The notes under the pieces: model-generated
Databases searched by the model: none
Seen by the model: only the letters and a program-made list of their open reading frames with translations
Told to the model about the DNA's origin: nothing
In this document: piece after piece, positions 24,788-33,633 of the stretch
Numbering within the stretch: position 1 is the first letter of the stretch
How the letters are laid out: each line of letters starts with the position of its first letter
Translations under genes and position numbers: made by a program
Assembly: GCA_040752025.1 (NCBI GenBank)
Contig: JBFMFR010000030.1
Span: 1 to 64,000 of the forward strand
From: JBFMFR01 sp040752025
GTDB taxonomy: Bacteria > Chloroflexota > Anaerolineae > Anaerolineales > UBA4823
Length of the DNA stretch: 64,000 nt
Direction of reading: 5' to 3'

Positions 24788-25540
24788 CTACCCCAAAACG
24801 CCCCGGCGGCCCGCCGCCCAGGCTCTTTTGGCGATCCTCAACCCCAGTTCTGCCAGCTTGCGCATCGCCACCGTTGCCATGCCCCACAAGGGCACGATCC
24901 AGATTGGCGGCACTTCCCCGGTGATGTAGACCCATTCGCCGGACGAGGTGCCCAGGTATTCGTACAGCCCGCCTAACAGCATGCCGCACAGGTACAGCGG
25001 GAAGTCCCTGCGCAGGTCGAAGCCTGGCAGGATCAAGACCGCCGCCGCCAGCAGCCCGGCCAGGAAGTGCCCGTCCAGACGCCCGTTCCAATCCACCGCT
25101 GCCAGCTTGCTCCAGCGCAGGGCGAAAGCCGCCAGGGGCAGGACCAAAAAGCTGCCCCCCATGACCCAACGCGCCCATTTCGGCAGCTCGGTTTTCTCGT
25201 TTGTCGTCAGGAAGCTGCTCAAGCGGTAAGCCGTCAGCAGGCCAATGCCCCACAGCGGCGGCAGGTAATCCGGCGGCGTGGCCCCATTCCAATACGTCCA
25301 CAGGCCGCGCGTCGTGCCCCACCACTCGCCCCAATAACCCAGGGCCCAGCCAGCGATGAACAGCGGCAGGTCCATACGGTAGTCGCTGCGAAAGAACACC
25401 AGGAACAGTACCATGCCCAAAAGCGCCCACGGCAGGGCCCCGAAATGCGTCAGCAAATAGACAGCATTCTCCCAGCCACCCAGGGCGTAATAGTACAGCA
25501 CCCAGGCAAAGAACACATCCGCCAGTATAGTAAAAAACAT
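24788..25540 (-). CDS. Polytopic membrane protein with an internal duplication
   Basis: A 250-residue membrane protein with about seven helices. Residues 57-103 and 179-221 are copies of one motif: PL-hydrophobic helix-G-x-E-x-x-GT-x-x-G-x-W-x-Y-x-x-G-x-x-PP-x5-PLWG. The arrangement recalls carotenoid-hydratase-like DUF422 proteins, but I cannot assign it. I chose ATG 25540; TATAAT lies 7 nt upstream on the minus strand, suggesting little or no leader. An alternative ATG is at 25558. Confidence 0.6.
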   Translation of the reverse strand: MFFTILADVFFAWVLYYYALGGWENAVYLLTHFGALPWALLGMVLFLVFFRSDYRMDLPLFIAGWALGYWGEWWGTTRGLWTYWNGATPPDYLPPLWGIGLLTAYRLSSFLTTNEKTELPKWARWVMGGSFLVLPLAAFALRWSKLAAVDWNGRLDGHFLAGLLAAAVLILPGFDLRRDFPLYLCGMLLGGLYEYLGTSSGEWVYITGEVPPIWIVPLWGMATVAMRKLAELGLRIAKRAWAAGRRGVLG

Positions 25541-25584
25541 GCTCTGATTATAAAGCATCTACCAGTTGCTCTGCTGGTTTCCAA

Positions 25585-25615
25585 TTGGCTTGGATGGAGC
25601 ATATTGACTTATAAT
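25585..25615 (+). promoter_or_regulatory. Possible promoter of the methyltransferase gene
   Basis: TTGGCT (25585-25590), a 19-nt spacer and a perfect TATAAT (25610-25615) lie about 70 nt before the chosen start. The spacer is longer than ideal. Confidence 0.4.
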
Positions 25616-25684
25616 AATGACGCCTTCGATTGAAAGAAAACCAGTAAACGCGATAAAGCCAGGTTGCCGGGAAATGGTAAAGTG

Positions 25685-26830
25685 ATGCCTTTACGTAACG
25701 CTAACGATCTCAAGGGTAAGATCACCAAAAACTACCGCACAGAGATGCGCAAGATCTTGATGGAGAAATATTTCAAGGGCTGGTCGCAGGCGTATTTCGA
25801 GTCCGAGGCGTTTCCTGCCGATATGGAAGCCCACATCACCGGCAGGATGCTGGAATTCGAGCAACACGTCATCCCCTGGGTAGCCGAAGTGTTTGACCTG
25901 ACCGACCACCTCGTTTTGGAAATCGGTTGCGGCACCGGCTCTTCGACCATCCCTTTCGCCAATCGGGCCGGCCAACTGCACGCTTATGATATTTCTGAAA
26001 ACTCGATCGATGTCTCTCGCCTGCGCGCCTGTCTGATGCAGGCACAGAACATCCAATTTCATTTGCTAGATTCTGATTGGGCCGCCAGCCGGGAGAGCGT
26101 GACGGCATCCCTAAGCAGCCAGGGCGCCCCAGATGTGATCCTGATGATCGCTCTCCTGGAACATCTCACATTCTCTGAGCGGCTCAATATCCTCCAGGGT
26201 GCGTTTAACATCTTGAAACCAGGCGGGATCATCGTGATCTACGAAACGCCAAACCGCCTGAATTATTTCGATTGGCACACTTATCTCATGCCGTTCGCCG
26301 ATTGGCTGCCCGATGACCTGCTGGCCGAGTATGCAGCCAACTCATCCCGCGCCAGCGCTCTAGGCGCCATTTCTTCCAATCTGTATTTGTATCGTATCGG
26401 CAGAGGTTTAAGCTATCACGAATTTCAACTGGCTCTGAAAGATATCCCCTGGCGGATTATCAACGATGGCTTCTCGCAGTGGTTAAATAAACTAAGGCCG
26501 CCGGCCATCCCCGCTTATTACCAGGCGCTGGCCCAAATTTTTGACGCCCACCTTCCGGATGTGCCCAAAAGTTTTATCTCCCCCAGCCTGGATCTGATCC
26601 TGCAAAAGCCATCCGGCCCGCTCGACTCATCGCACCATTTCCAGAGCGAACGTATCAACGCCTGGCTCTATCCTGAAGCATCTTCGATCCCAGTAGATCA
26701 AGGTATTGAAAGCCTTCCGCCTGAGATGCTCAACTCACGGCTGATCCGCTTTGTGCTGCGCCTGCAGTCCAATTCGATTTACGTAACCCTGCGCGACTGG
26801 TATTGGCGGCTGACTGGCTTCAAAAAATAA
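25685..26830 (+). CDS. SAM-dependent methyltransferase
   Basis: A 381-residue protein. An N-terminal helical part precedes a class I methyltransferase domain with LVLEIGCGTGSSTIPFANR (about 80-98), VILMIALLEHLTFSERL and LKPGGIIVIYETPNRLNYFD. The C-terminal 150 residues are not recognised. The Shine-Dalgarno sequence is weak; ATG 25685 is preferred over the in-frame TTG at 25664. It stands alone between divergent and convergent neighbours. The substrate is unknown. Confidence 0.78.
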   Translation: MPLRNANDLKGKITKNYRTEMRKILMEKYFKGWSQAYFESEAFPADMEAHITGRMLEFEQHVIPWVAEVFDLTDHLVLEIGCGTGSSTIPFANRAGQLHAYDISENSIDVSRLRACLMQAQNIQFHLLDSDWAASRESVTASLSSQGAPDVILMIALLEHLTFSERLNILQGAFNILKPGGIIVIYETPNRLNYFDWHTYLMPFADWLPDDLLAEYAANSSRASALGAISSNLYLYRIGRGLSYHEFQLALKDIPWRIINDGFSQWLNKLRPPAIPAYYQALAQIFDAHLPDVPKSFISPSLDLILQKPSGPLDSSHHFQSERINAWLYPEASSIPVDQGIESLPPEMLNSRLIRFVLRLQSNSIYVTLRDWYWRLTGFKK

Positions 26831-26855
26831 TACCGCACCCCGCAAAATGAATTCT

Positions 26856-27281
26856 TCAACGCCGCGGCGGGCGTTTCTTGACCAACAAAAGCTGCTGCAC
26901 ATCCGCCGCATCCTGTGCAGTGCGCACCGGGATGAACAGCCAGCGCCCGTCATGAAGCTGCGGCGTCTCGCGCAGCAGCCGCCCGACGTTTTCCCCCAGT
27001 TCGAGCTGCAGCGCCTGCTCCACCTGTGCGTTCCCCAGCACCACCTGGGCGACCAGGTGCTCCTGCTGTGGGTAGAGCGACACCAGCGACTTGCCGCTCT
27101 TGCGGTACCACAGGTTCCAGCCGTATTTCTTGCCCCCGAAGCTCATCTCGCCGGGCATCTGGTACGTGTCCAGGATGAACTGCCGCAGTTGCTCCCAGAG
27201 GGCGAACTGCCCTCCGAGTGCTGCGCGCAGCTCCGCCTCCGCAGGGGGATGATCTTTCTCGACAAAACAGCCTACGCTCAT
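26856..27281 (-). CDS. DUF3788-family protein
   Basis: A 141-residue protein of a small family of unknown function (resembling DUF3788), with GGKKYGWNLWYRKSGKSLVSLYP (quoted only in part as family hallmark GWNLWYRK) and a basic end (VKKRPPRR). The ATG at 27281 overlaps the stop of the LUD-like fragment in an ATGA arrangement, so the two are translationally linked. It is the distal gene of the fucose/rhamnose operon. Confidence 0.7.
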   Translation of the reverse strand: MSVGCFVEKDHPPAEAELRAALGGQFALWEQLRQFILDTYQMPGEMSFGGKKYGWNLWYRKSGKSLVSLYPQQEHLVAQVVLGNAQVEQALQLELGENVGRLLRETPQLHDGRWLFIPVRTAQDAADVQQLLLVKKRPPRR

Positions 27282-27424
27282 ACTACCACCATCCAGACGA
27301 ACCATTCCTTCGGCCCATGCACGCCGGGCGTCATGGTCAGCTCGATGTCCGCCGTGCGGCTGGGGCCGGTGATAAAAGCAATGCCATTATCGAAGAGTTG
27401 GACTTGAGTCATGGGTTGTGTCAT
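27278..27424 (-). pseudogene. Remnant of a LUD-family (LutC-like lactate utilisation) gene
   Basis: A 48-codon frame whose product includes AFITGPSRTADIELT and GVHGPKEW. These match the C-terminal signature of LUD-domain proteins such as LutC/YkgG (GPSRTADIE...GVHGP). The normal protein has about 200 residues, so roughly three quarters is absent. It lies 23 nt after the aldolase stop and overlaps the DUF3788 start. It is either a decayed gene or a retained mini-gene. It fits the pathway, because lactate would be a product of lactaldehyde oxidation. Confidence 0.7.
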
Positions 27425-27447
27425 ACAGGGTTGTCCTGCCCGGCATC

Positions 27448-28059
27448 CTAAAACTTGCTATACGAATCACTCATGCCGCGATATTCGATGAAAGGCTCGT
27501 TGATAATTTTAACAGCCAGCTCGATCTGGCAGGATTCTTCCAGCGTCGACGACCAGTGGAAGGCTTCGTCCAGCGTCTGCCCGATCGCGAAACTGCCGTG
27601 GCCGCGCAGCATGACGATCTTGTAGTTTTTGAGCGCCTCGGCGACTTTGTGCGCCATCTGCGGTGTGCCGGAGGCGAATTCCTCGGTCACCACCGGGATC
27701 TTTTTGAGCAGGTAGGAGGCCTCATTGTCGATCGGGACCAGTTCGTCCCGAGAGAGCGAGAAGGCGATCGCGGTGCGCGGGTGGCAGTGGCAGATCGCCA
27801 GGGCCGGCGTGTTCAGGTAAACCGTGCGATGCACCAGCAGCTCCGTAGATGCCAGGGCAACGCCGCTGTCATTTTTATCCAGGCGGGTATCGATCAAGTC
27901 GTGCGGCTTGAGATTCCCAAGCATGGCGCCCCGCCGCTTGATCACCACCCGGTCGCCGAGGCGGATGCTCAGGTTGCCGCCGTGGGATGAGATCATGTTA
28001 CTGGTAAATAAATCGCGTCCAATGTCGCGGAACATTTCGTAAATGCGTGGGTCAACCAT
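27448..28059 (-). CDS. fucA: Class II aldolase (L-fuculose-phosphate aldolase type)
   Basis: A 203-residue zinc aldolase of the AraD/FucA family that cleaves L-fuculose 1-phosphate into DHAP and L-lactaldehyde. Visible are SSHGGNLSIRLGDRVV near residue 24, the catalytic-site ASTELLVHRTVY, the zinc ligands in ICHCHPRTAIAFS, and the third zinc-site part RGHGSFAIG. AGGAGG lies just upstream of the ATG at 28059. Downstream of the AOR gene and cotranscribed with the rhamnose genes. Specificity for fuculose phosphate is inferred from context (fucI in the same operon). Confidence 0.82.
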   Translation of the reverse strand: MVDPRIYEMFRDIGRDLFTSNMISSHGGNLSIRLGDRVVIKRRGAMLGNLKPHDLIDTRLDKNDSGVALASTELLVHRTVYLNTPALAICHCHPRTAIAFSLSRDELVPIDNEASYLLKKIPVVTEEFASGTPQMAHKVAEALKNYKIVMLRGHGSFAIGQTLDEAFHWSSTLEESCQIELAVKIINEPFIEYRGMSDSYSKF

Positions 28060-28086
28060 CCTGTTTCCTCCTGACCGGCCTCCACT

Positions 28087-28103
28087 CCCCTCCCCAGGGA
28101 GGG
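28087..28103. repeat. C-rich hairpin repeat, copy 1 (AOR/fucA spacer)
   Basis: CCCTCCC followed by GGGAGGG with a minimal loop, in the gap between the AOR gene and fucA. It resembles the hairpins at 31270-31290 and 35613-35630 in the same operon. Confidence 0.5.
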
Positions 28104-28127
28104 CTTCCAATGGAGCGGAGTTCAATC

Positions 28128-29906
28128 TCACAAATTCGTTAATCCGAGTTCTTCCAGTTTCTTCGGCTTCGGTACGCCGTTTTCGTCCCAGCCGCGCCCG
28201 CGGTAATACTCCTTGAGCATGGGCTCCAGTTGCACCACCCAGCCCTGGGAAGGGCCGTCAGTTGGGGCCTCTTCGAGCAGGCGCGGCGGCAGGGTATCGT
28301 CTTTCATCCTAAAGCCCTCGCGGATATTGTAAAGCCGTTCCAGGTTCCAGACGCGCTCCCCCACCCGGGTCATTTCCCCCGTGTCGTACTGGATGCCGGT
28401 CACCGCGCTCAACACGCGGGCGAAGTATTCGTCCGCCACGCCCATGTTGGTGAACTTGCACACCACCAGCGAGTCGATCGCTGCCGAGACATTCTGGTGC
28501 AAGATCACAAAGCTGGATTTGCCCTGCACCTGGAAGCGGTCGATCAGCTTCGGCAGGCCGAGCACTTCCAGGCCGACCATGTTGCCGCGCATGTGGCACC
28601 CGCCACGGTTGGAGGTGGCGTAGAGCAGGCCCTGTCCCTGCATGCCGCGCGGGTCGTAAGCTGGCATCTCCATGCCTTTTGCGGACATGGAAAGCTCGGG
28701 GTGGCCGTATTTCGTTGCCAGGCGCAGGCTGCCGTCCGCCAGTTCGGCGCCGATGTCTCGCCGGGCTGCCATCGCCTCCAGGGTAGGGGCCAACAGGTCA
28801 GCCCGCCCGAAGCGCAGGTCTGAATCCAAGTAACCTCTTTCGCTCAGTTCCATGGCGCAGGCGATCGTCGACCCGGCCGAGATCGTGTCCAACCCCAGGT
28901 CATTGCAGATGGAATTGGCTTCGATGATCGCCGGCAGATCGTCGATCCCGCACTGCGCCCCAAATGCCCAGGTTGTTTCGAATTCAGGTCCTTCGCCTTC
29001 GACCTTTTCGGTCTTGCTGATGCGCGTGCAGCCAATCGGGCAGGCCCAGCACGAAGCGTTCTTGACCAGGTATTTCTCGGTCAACTCCTCGCCAGAGATG
29101 GCCTCCGCCCCCTCGAACTGGGTCTGCTGGTGGTTGCGAGTGGCCAGCGCGCCGATGTTGTTCATGATGTTCATCAGCACCACGGTGCCGAATTCGGGCA
29201 GCGCCTGGCTGGTCAGCGGGCTGGCTGCCAGCAGTTTGCGGGTTTCGTAAAGCAAAAATTTGAAGCGCTCGGGGTCTTCGATTTGTGTGCGCTCTTTGCC
29301 TTCGACTACGATCGCCTTGAGATTCTTGCTGCCCATCACCGCTCCCGGCCCGCCGCGCGCCAGGGCGCGTTCACGGTCGTTCATGATAGCGGCGATGCGG
29401 CTCAGGTTTTCGCCCGCCGGGCCAACGCACAGCACATTGCGCTTGTTGTTATTCTGGCCCAGCTTCTCAGTGACCGCAAAGACGCCCAGGCCCCACAGCT
29501 CGCTGGCATCGTGGAAAGTGATGCTTTCGCTCTTGACCTCGATCCACACCGGCTTCTCGGATCTTCCCCGTACGATCATCACGTCGTAGCCAGCCTTTTT
29601 GAACTGCATCCCCCAGAAACCGCCCGAGTTGGCGTCGAGCACAGTTCCCGTCAGCGGGCTTTTGGTAGAGACCGAAAAGCGGTTGCTGGTCTGGTAGCCG
29701 GTAGCGGTCAGCGGGCCGTTGGTAAAGATCAACACGTTTTCAGGGCTGAGCGGATCGACCTCCGGCCCGGCCATATCCCACAGCAGGCGAGCGCCCAACC
29801 CGCGTCCCCCGATAAACAGGCGCGCCATCTCCATATCCAATGGATAGGTTTTGTAGGCCTGGGTGGTCAGGTTTATATCCAGTATTTTTTCATTCCAACC
29901 GGTCAT
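28128..29906 (-). CDS. aor: Tungsten-containing aldehyde:ferredoxin oxidoreductase
   Basis: A 592-residue AOR-family enzyme oxidising an aldehyde to its carboxylic acid with ferredoxin as acceptor. It has a W-pterin and a [4Fe-4S] cluster. Motifs: FIGGRGLGARLLWDMAGPE near the N-terminus, MGSKNLKAIVVEG, the cluster motif NASCWACPIGC (CxxCxxxC) and the distal cluster Cys in SLVVCKF. Length is typical. AGGAGA precedes the ATG. Its place between rhaA and fucA suggests L-lactaldehyde as substrate, which is an inference. Confidence 0.92.
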   Translation of the reverse strand: MTGWNEKILDINLTTQAYKTYPLDMEMARLFIGGRGLGARLLWDMAGPEVDPLSPENVLIFTNGPLTATGYQTSNRFSVSTKSPLTGTVLDANSGGFWGMQFKKAGYDVMIVRGRSEKPVWIEVKSESITFHDASELWGLGVFAVTEKLGQNNNKRNVLCVGPAGENLSRIAAIMNDRERALARGGPGAVMGSKNLKAIVVEGKERTQIEDPERFKFLLYETRKLLAASPLTSQALPEFGTVVLMNIMNNIGALATRNHQQTQFEGAEAISGEELTEKYLVKNASCWACPIGCTRISKTEKVEGEGPEFETTWAFGAQCGIDDLPAIIEANSICNDLGLDTISAGSTIACAMELSERGYLDSDLRFGRADLLAPTLEAMAARRDIGAELADGSLRLATKYGHPELSMSAKGMEMPAYDPRGMQGQGLLYATSNRGGCHMRGNMVGLEVLGLPKLIDRFQVQGKSSFVILHQNVSAAIDSLVVCKFTNMGVADEYFARVLSAVTGIQYDTGEMTRVGERVWNLERLYNIREGFRMKDDTLPPRLLEEAPTDGPSQGWVVQLEPMLKEYYRGRGWDENGVPKPKKLEELGLTNL

Positions 29907-29990
29907 TCTTTTCTCCTGAAGTCAAACGCCAGGCATGGGCGGAGGAATCGCAACGCTGTCTTGCCCGGCTACAGGCGCTTCCAGGCCAGT

Positions 29991-31250
29991 TTACCGTTTC
30001 GCCAATTCTTTCTTCTCGTAATCCCTGATCACATCCATGAACGCCAGGCCGACCGGGACGCCTTTCTGCATACAATAATAATCCCAAACTGCGCCGGATG
30101 GCATGGCCTTTAGCTCTTCCAGCAAGGCCAGTCGTTGGCTGTAGTCGCCTTGGGCTTCCAGGGCTTTCAGCGTGTCGAACGGCTCCAGCAAGGCGTTGAG
30201 CAGCGCCCGCAGCGTGTTGCGCGTCCCAATCGTCCAGGCAGCCAGGCGGTTGATGCTGGCGTCGAAATAGTCCAGGCCAATGTGGACGCGCCCCAGCGCG
30301 CCCGCTCGCACGACCTCCTGGGCGATGGCCTGCAAATCATCGTTGAAGATAACCACGTGGTCACTGTCCCAGCGCACGCCGCGGCTGACGTGTAAGAGCA
30401 GCTCGTCGAGATAAAGCAAAAGAGAAGAAATCTTATCTGCGATGGTTTCGGTCGGATGGAAGTGACCCGAATCAAGCGTCAGCAGGATCTTGCGGCTGAC
30501 GGCGTAGGCCGTATAAAACTCCATCGAGCCGGTAACGTAACTTTCCGATCCAATGCCGAAGAGCTTCGGTTCCACCGCGTCCAGGTTGTGGGCCAGCTTC
30601 TCCGCCAGGATCGTATCCAGCGATTCGAGCAGCAACCTGCGGGGAGTAGTCCGGTCCGCCGGGGTGTCTTTGTACCCATCGGGGATCCAGATATTGGTTA
30701 CGGCTGGCGTCCCCAGCTCCCGCCCAAACCAATCCCCGATCTTGCGGCAGGCGATGCAGTGCTCCACCCAGAACCGGCGGACAGCCGGGTCGCGATGCGA
30801 GAGCGTAAAACCGTCATCCGCCAGCGGGTGCGAAAAACAGGTTGGGTTGAAATCGATCCCGTGGCCGTTTTCCCTGGCCCAATCCTTCCAGGCGGCGAAA
30901 TGGCGCGGCTCGATGGCGTTGCGCGCCACTTTCGTATCCGCTTCCAGGTAGATGGCGTGCAGGTTGAGGCGGTGTGAGCCGGGCAGCAAGCTGTAGACCA
31001 CATCCAGGTCCTGGCGCAGTTCGTTGGCGGTGCGCGCCTTGCCGGGATAGTTGCCCGTAGCGGCGATGCCGCCGGTCAACTCGCCGCCAGGGTTCTCGAA
31101 ACCGCCCACATCATCGCCCTGCCAGCAGTGCAGCGAGACGGCGACTTTCTCGAGCCGCTTCAAGGCCGCCTCGGTATCCACGCCCAGGGCGGCATAGCGC
31201 TCTTTGGCCAGTTCATAGGCTTGTTTGATTTGGGTTTCAGAGAGAGGCAT
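29991..31250 (-). CDS. rhaA: L-rhamnose isomerase
   Basis: A 419-residue isomerase converting L-rhamnose to L-rhamnulose. Characteristic parts are VAVSLHCWQGDDVGGFE, FNPTCFSHP, LGTPAVTNIWIPDG, the metal-site GSESYVTGSMEFY and LTLDSGHFHPTETIADK. The start is the ATG at 31250 with GGAAGGA upstream; the longer in-frame extension would translate a hairpin repeat. It follows rhaD on the same strand. Confidence 0.95.
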   Translation of the reverse strand: MPLSETQIKQAYELAKERYAALGVDTEAALKRLEKVAVSLHCWQGDDVGGFENPGGELTGGIAATGNYPGKARTANELRQDLDVVYSLLPGSHRLNLHAIYLEADTKVARNAIEPRHFAAWKDWARENGHGIDFNPTCFSHPLADDGFTLSHRDPAVRRFWVEHCIACRKIGDWFGRELGTPAVTNIWIPDGYKDTPADRTTPRRLLLESLDTILAEKLAHNLDAVEPKLFGIGSESYVTGSMEFYTAYAVSRKILLTLDSGHFHPTETIADKISSLLLYLDELLLHVSRGVRWDSDHVVIFNDDLQAIAQEVVRAGALGRVHIGLDYFDASINRLAAWTIGTRNTLRALLNALLEPFDTLKALEAQGDYSQRLALLEELKAMPSGAVWDYYCMQKGVPVGLAFMDVIRDYEKKELAKR

Positions 31251-31269
31251 ATTGATTCCTTCCATTATC

Positions 31270-31290
31270 CCCTCTCCCACAGGGAGAGGG
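31270..31290. repeat. CCCTCTCCC hairpin repeat, copy 2 (rhaD/rhaA spacer)
   Basis: A perfect 9-bp stem CCCTCTCCC/GGGAGAGGG with loop ACA, followed by TCAGGGTGAGGGG. This type of C/G-rich intergenic element is found dispersed in many bacterial genomes. It occupies the spacer between rhaD and rhaA. Confidence 0.65.
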
Positions 31291-31303
31291 TCAGGGTGAG
31301 GGG

Positions 31304-32125
31304 CTAGAAAATCTCCTGTTTGACATCGAACGCCGCGCAAATAGCGCGTATGTCATCCACGCTCAATCCTTCGCCAATCTCACCCACGCGCAGGTTGAGG
31401 TATTCATATTTAGCAGCAGTTTCGGCATACTCCACCCGGTCGGCAGCGCGCTTGACGGAAATGTCCGAGCGGGCCATCACGCCGTGCTTGGCCCAGATCA
31501 CGATGCGGTGCTTGCGCAATGCGGCGATATTGCCGGCCATCAACTGGGCAGAACCGGGCACCGCGAAGGGGATAAAGCCGATGCCTTCCGGCAGGTTGAT
31601 GATAGTTTCCGGCTGCCAGCGCAGCAGGTGGGTGTTGAGGTATCGGGCATCCTGATAGCGCGGGATGTGACTCAGGTAAGTCAGGTGCACCGGCTGGGCA
31701 TGGATCACAGCATGGAAATTCGTGCCTGTTGTCATGCTCTGATCGTAGTGCACCGCCAGATGAGAGTTGAACTCACTGGTCACACGCTCAAAACGGCGCT
31801 GGTAGGATGTGTACATTTGCGCCGTTTCACCCCCTTCGTCGATCACCAGGCAGGCCAGATGCGCCGCAGGCTCATCCTTCAACTCACGCAGACGCCGCCC
31901 GGAGCCGCTGACAATGAAGGTTGCCCCAGCCAATTCCGGGACAAGCTGTGGCAGGAGCATTTCACACTGCACCGGAAAATAATTGCGCACTTCGATCGGC
32001 CAACGCAGGCAGATCGAGATATTTCCGGCGGCGCCCTCGCTGGCTTCGATCTCAGCCAGATGCCGCCCCGCATCGCCGATCATATCCAGCAGAACAGGGA
32101 GTTCAGGATAGGGAGGGTTTAGCAT
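31304..32125 (-). CDS. rhaD: Rhamnulose-1-phosphate aldolase
   Basis: A 273-residue class II zinc aldolase splitting L-rhamnulose 1-phosphate into DHAP and L-lactaldehyde. RhaD-type features: AAGNISICL near residue 33, FIVSGSGRRLRELKD, FNSHLAVHYDQ, the zinc-site HAVIHAQPVHLTYLSHIP and WAKHGVMARSDISVKRA. Its stop codon region is 1 nt from the rhaB stop/start junction, so the genes are tightly packed. Confidence 0.94.
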   Translation of the reverse strand: MLNPPYPELPVLLDMIGDAGRHLAEIEASEGAAGNISICLRWPIEVRNYFPVQCEMLLPQLVPELAGATFIVSGSGRRLRELKDEPAAHLACLVIDEGGETAQMYTSYQRRFERVTSEFNSHLAVHYDQSMTTGTNFHAVIHAQPVHLTYLSHIPRYQDARYLNTHLLRWQPETIINLPEGIGFIPFAVPGSAQLMAGNIAALRKHRIVIWAKHGVMARSDISVKRAADRVEYAETAAKYEYLNLRVGEIGEGLSVDDIRAICAAFDVKQEIF

Positions 32126-32126
32126 G

Positions 32127-33602
32127 TTATTCTTTCATCTCCAGTAATTTGAGTAACTTTGCATAGGCCTCATCCCAACCATCGCCATCGCCAGGATGAT
32201 ATTCTTCTACATCGAACGAATTCCGCACCACCGCACGCGCCTCCGCCAGCGAGCCCAGGTGGCCCAGGCCAATGGCTTGCATGAGCACATTACCGATCGC
32301 GGTGGCCTCCACCGGCCCGGTCACGACTGTCCGGCCAGTGCAATCGGCGGTGAACTGGTTCAGCAGGCGATTCTTCGTCCCCCCACCAATGATGTGGATG
32401 GGATCGAGGCGTCTGCCGCTCAACGCCTCGGCATGTTCGAGCGTCAGCCGGTATTTCAGCGCCAGGCTTTCCAGCGCCACCCGGACGATTTCACCCTTGG
32501 TTTGCGGCACGGTTTGGCCGCTCTCAGCACAAAACATGCGGATCTTTTCGGGCATGTCGCCGGGATGGAAAAACCGTTCGGCGTCCGGGTCGATCACGGC
32601 CAGGAAGGGCTGCGCTCCGGCAGCCAGGCGCGTGATTTCGTCGTAGCTCAGTTCCTCGCCACGCGCCCGCCAGGTACGGCGGCATTCCTGCACCGGCCAC
32701 AGCCCCATGATGTTTTTGGACAATCTCCACGTGCCATCCACGCCGCCTTCGTTGGTAAAGTTGTAAGCCAGAGCCTTTTCATCCAGGGCGGGTTGGCGGA
32801 CTTCGGCGCCCATAATAGACCACGTCCCGGAACTGATCCAGGCGAAATCCTGGTTCTGCGCCGGGACGGCCGCGACCGCTGACCCCGTATCGTGGCAGGC
32901 CGGCAAAACGACCTGGATCGTCCCTGCGCGGGTCTCATCCGCCACATCGGGGAGCAGCATCCCGAGGATAGTCCCCGGTTGGGAGACAGGGCCAAACAGC
33001 CGGGATGGGATGCCCAGGCTTTCGAGCATTTCCTTCGCCCAGTCACAGGTCACGGGGTTGTAGCATTGCGTCGTCGTAGCATTGGTAAATTCGTTGGCGA
33101 TTTTCCCGCTCAGCCAGTAGTTGAACAGATCGGGGATCGTGACAAAGGTTTCTGCCACATCGAACAACGGCGATTTCACTCGCGCCATCGAGAATAACTG
33201 GTAGAGCGTGTTCAATTGTATGAACTGGATACCGGTTTGGGCGAAAACCTCGGCGCGTGGAACCTTTCGAAAGACCTCCTCCACCATGCCGTTGGTGCGG
33301 GCGTCGCGGTAGTGGAAGGGGTTGCTGAGCAGCGCGCCGTTTTTATCTAACAGGGCATAGTCCACGCCCCAGGTGTCGAGCCCGATGCTGACGGGCTTTG
33401 CCCCGCTCTGGATCGCTGCAGCGATCCCGGCTTTGATCTCGCTCCACAAACGCAGCACGTCCCAGTGCAATCCATCCAGCAGTCGCACCGGGCCATTGGG
33501 GAAGCGATGGACTTCGTTGAGAGCCAGCTTGTCGCCCTCCAGCGTGGCGACGATGGCGCGCCCGCTTTCGGCTCCCAAATCGAGGGCAAGGTAACCAGTC
33601 AT
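32127..33602 (-). CDS. rhaB: Rhamnulokinase (FGGY family)
   Basis: A 491-residue sugar kinase phosphorylating L-rhamnulose at O-1. ATPase-fold motifs are YLALDLGAESGRAIVA at the N-terminus, SIGLDTWGVDYALLD, the catalytic-site HDTGSAVAAVPA and IHIIGGGTKNRLLNQ. The start is the ATG at 33602 with AAAGGAA upstream; the longer frame to 33812 overlaps fucI and is rejected. It is the only kinase in the operon, so it may also have to serve L-fuculose. Confidence 0.94.
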   Translation of the reverse strand: MTGYLALDLGAESGRAIVATLEGDKLALNEVHRFPNGPVRLLDGLHWDVLRLWSEIKAGIAAAIQSGAKPVSIGLDTWGVDYALLDKNGALLSNPFHYRDARTNGMVEEVFRKVPRAEVFAQTGIQFIQLNTLYQLFSMARVKSPLFDVAETFVTIPDLFNYWLSGKIANEFTNATTTQCYNPVTCDWAKEMLESLGIPSRLFGPVSQPGTILGMLLPDVADETRAGTIQVVLPACHDTGSAVAAVPAQNQDFAWISSGTWSIMGAEVRQPALDEKALAYNFTNEGGVDGTWRLSKNIMGLWPVQECRRTWRARGEELSYDEITRLAAGAQPFLAVIDPDAERFFHPGDMPEKIRMFCAESGQTVPQTKGEIVRVALESLALKYRLTLEHAEALSGRRLDPIHIIGGGTKNRLLNQFTADCTGRTVVTGPVEATAIGNVLMQAIGLGHLGSLAEARAVVRNSFDVEEYHPGDGDGWDEAYAKLLKLLEMKE

Positions 33603-33633
33603 AAGATTCCTTTGAACGTCTTCTCTCCTGGAT

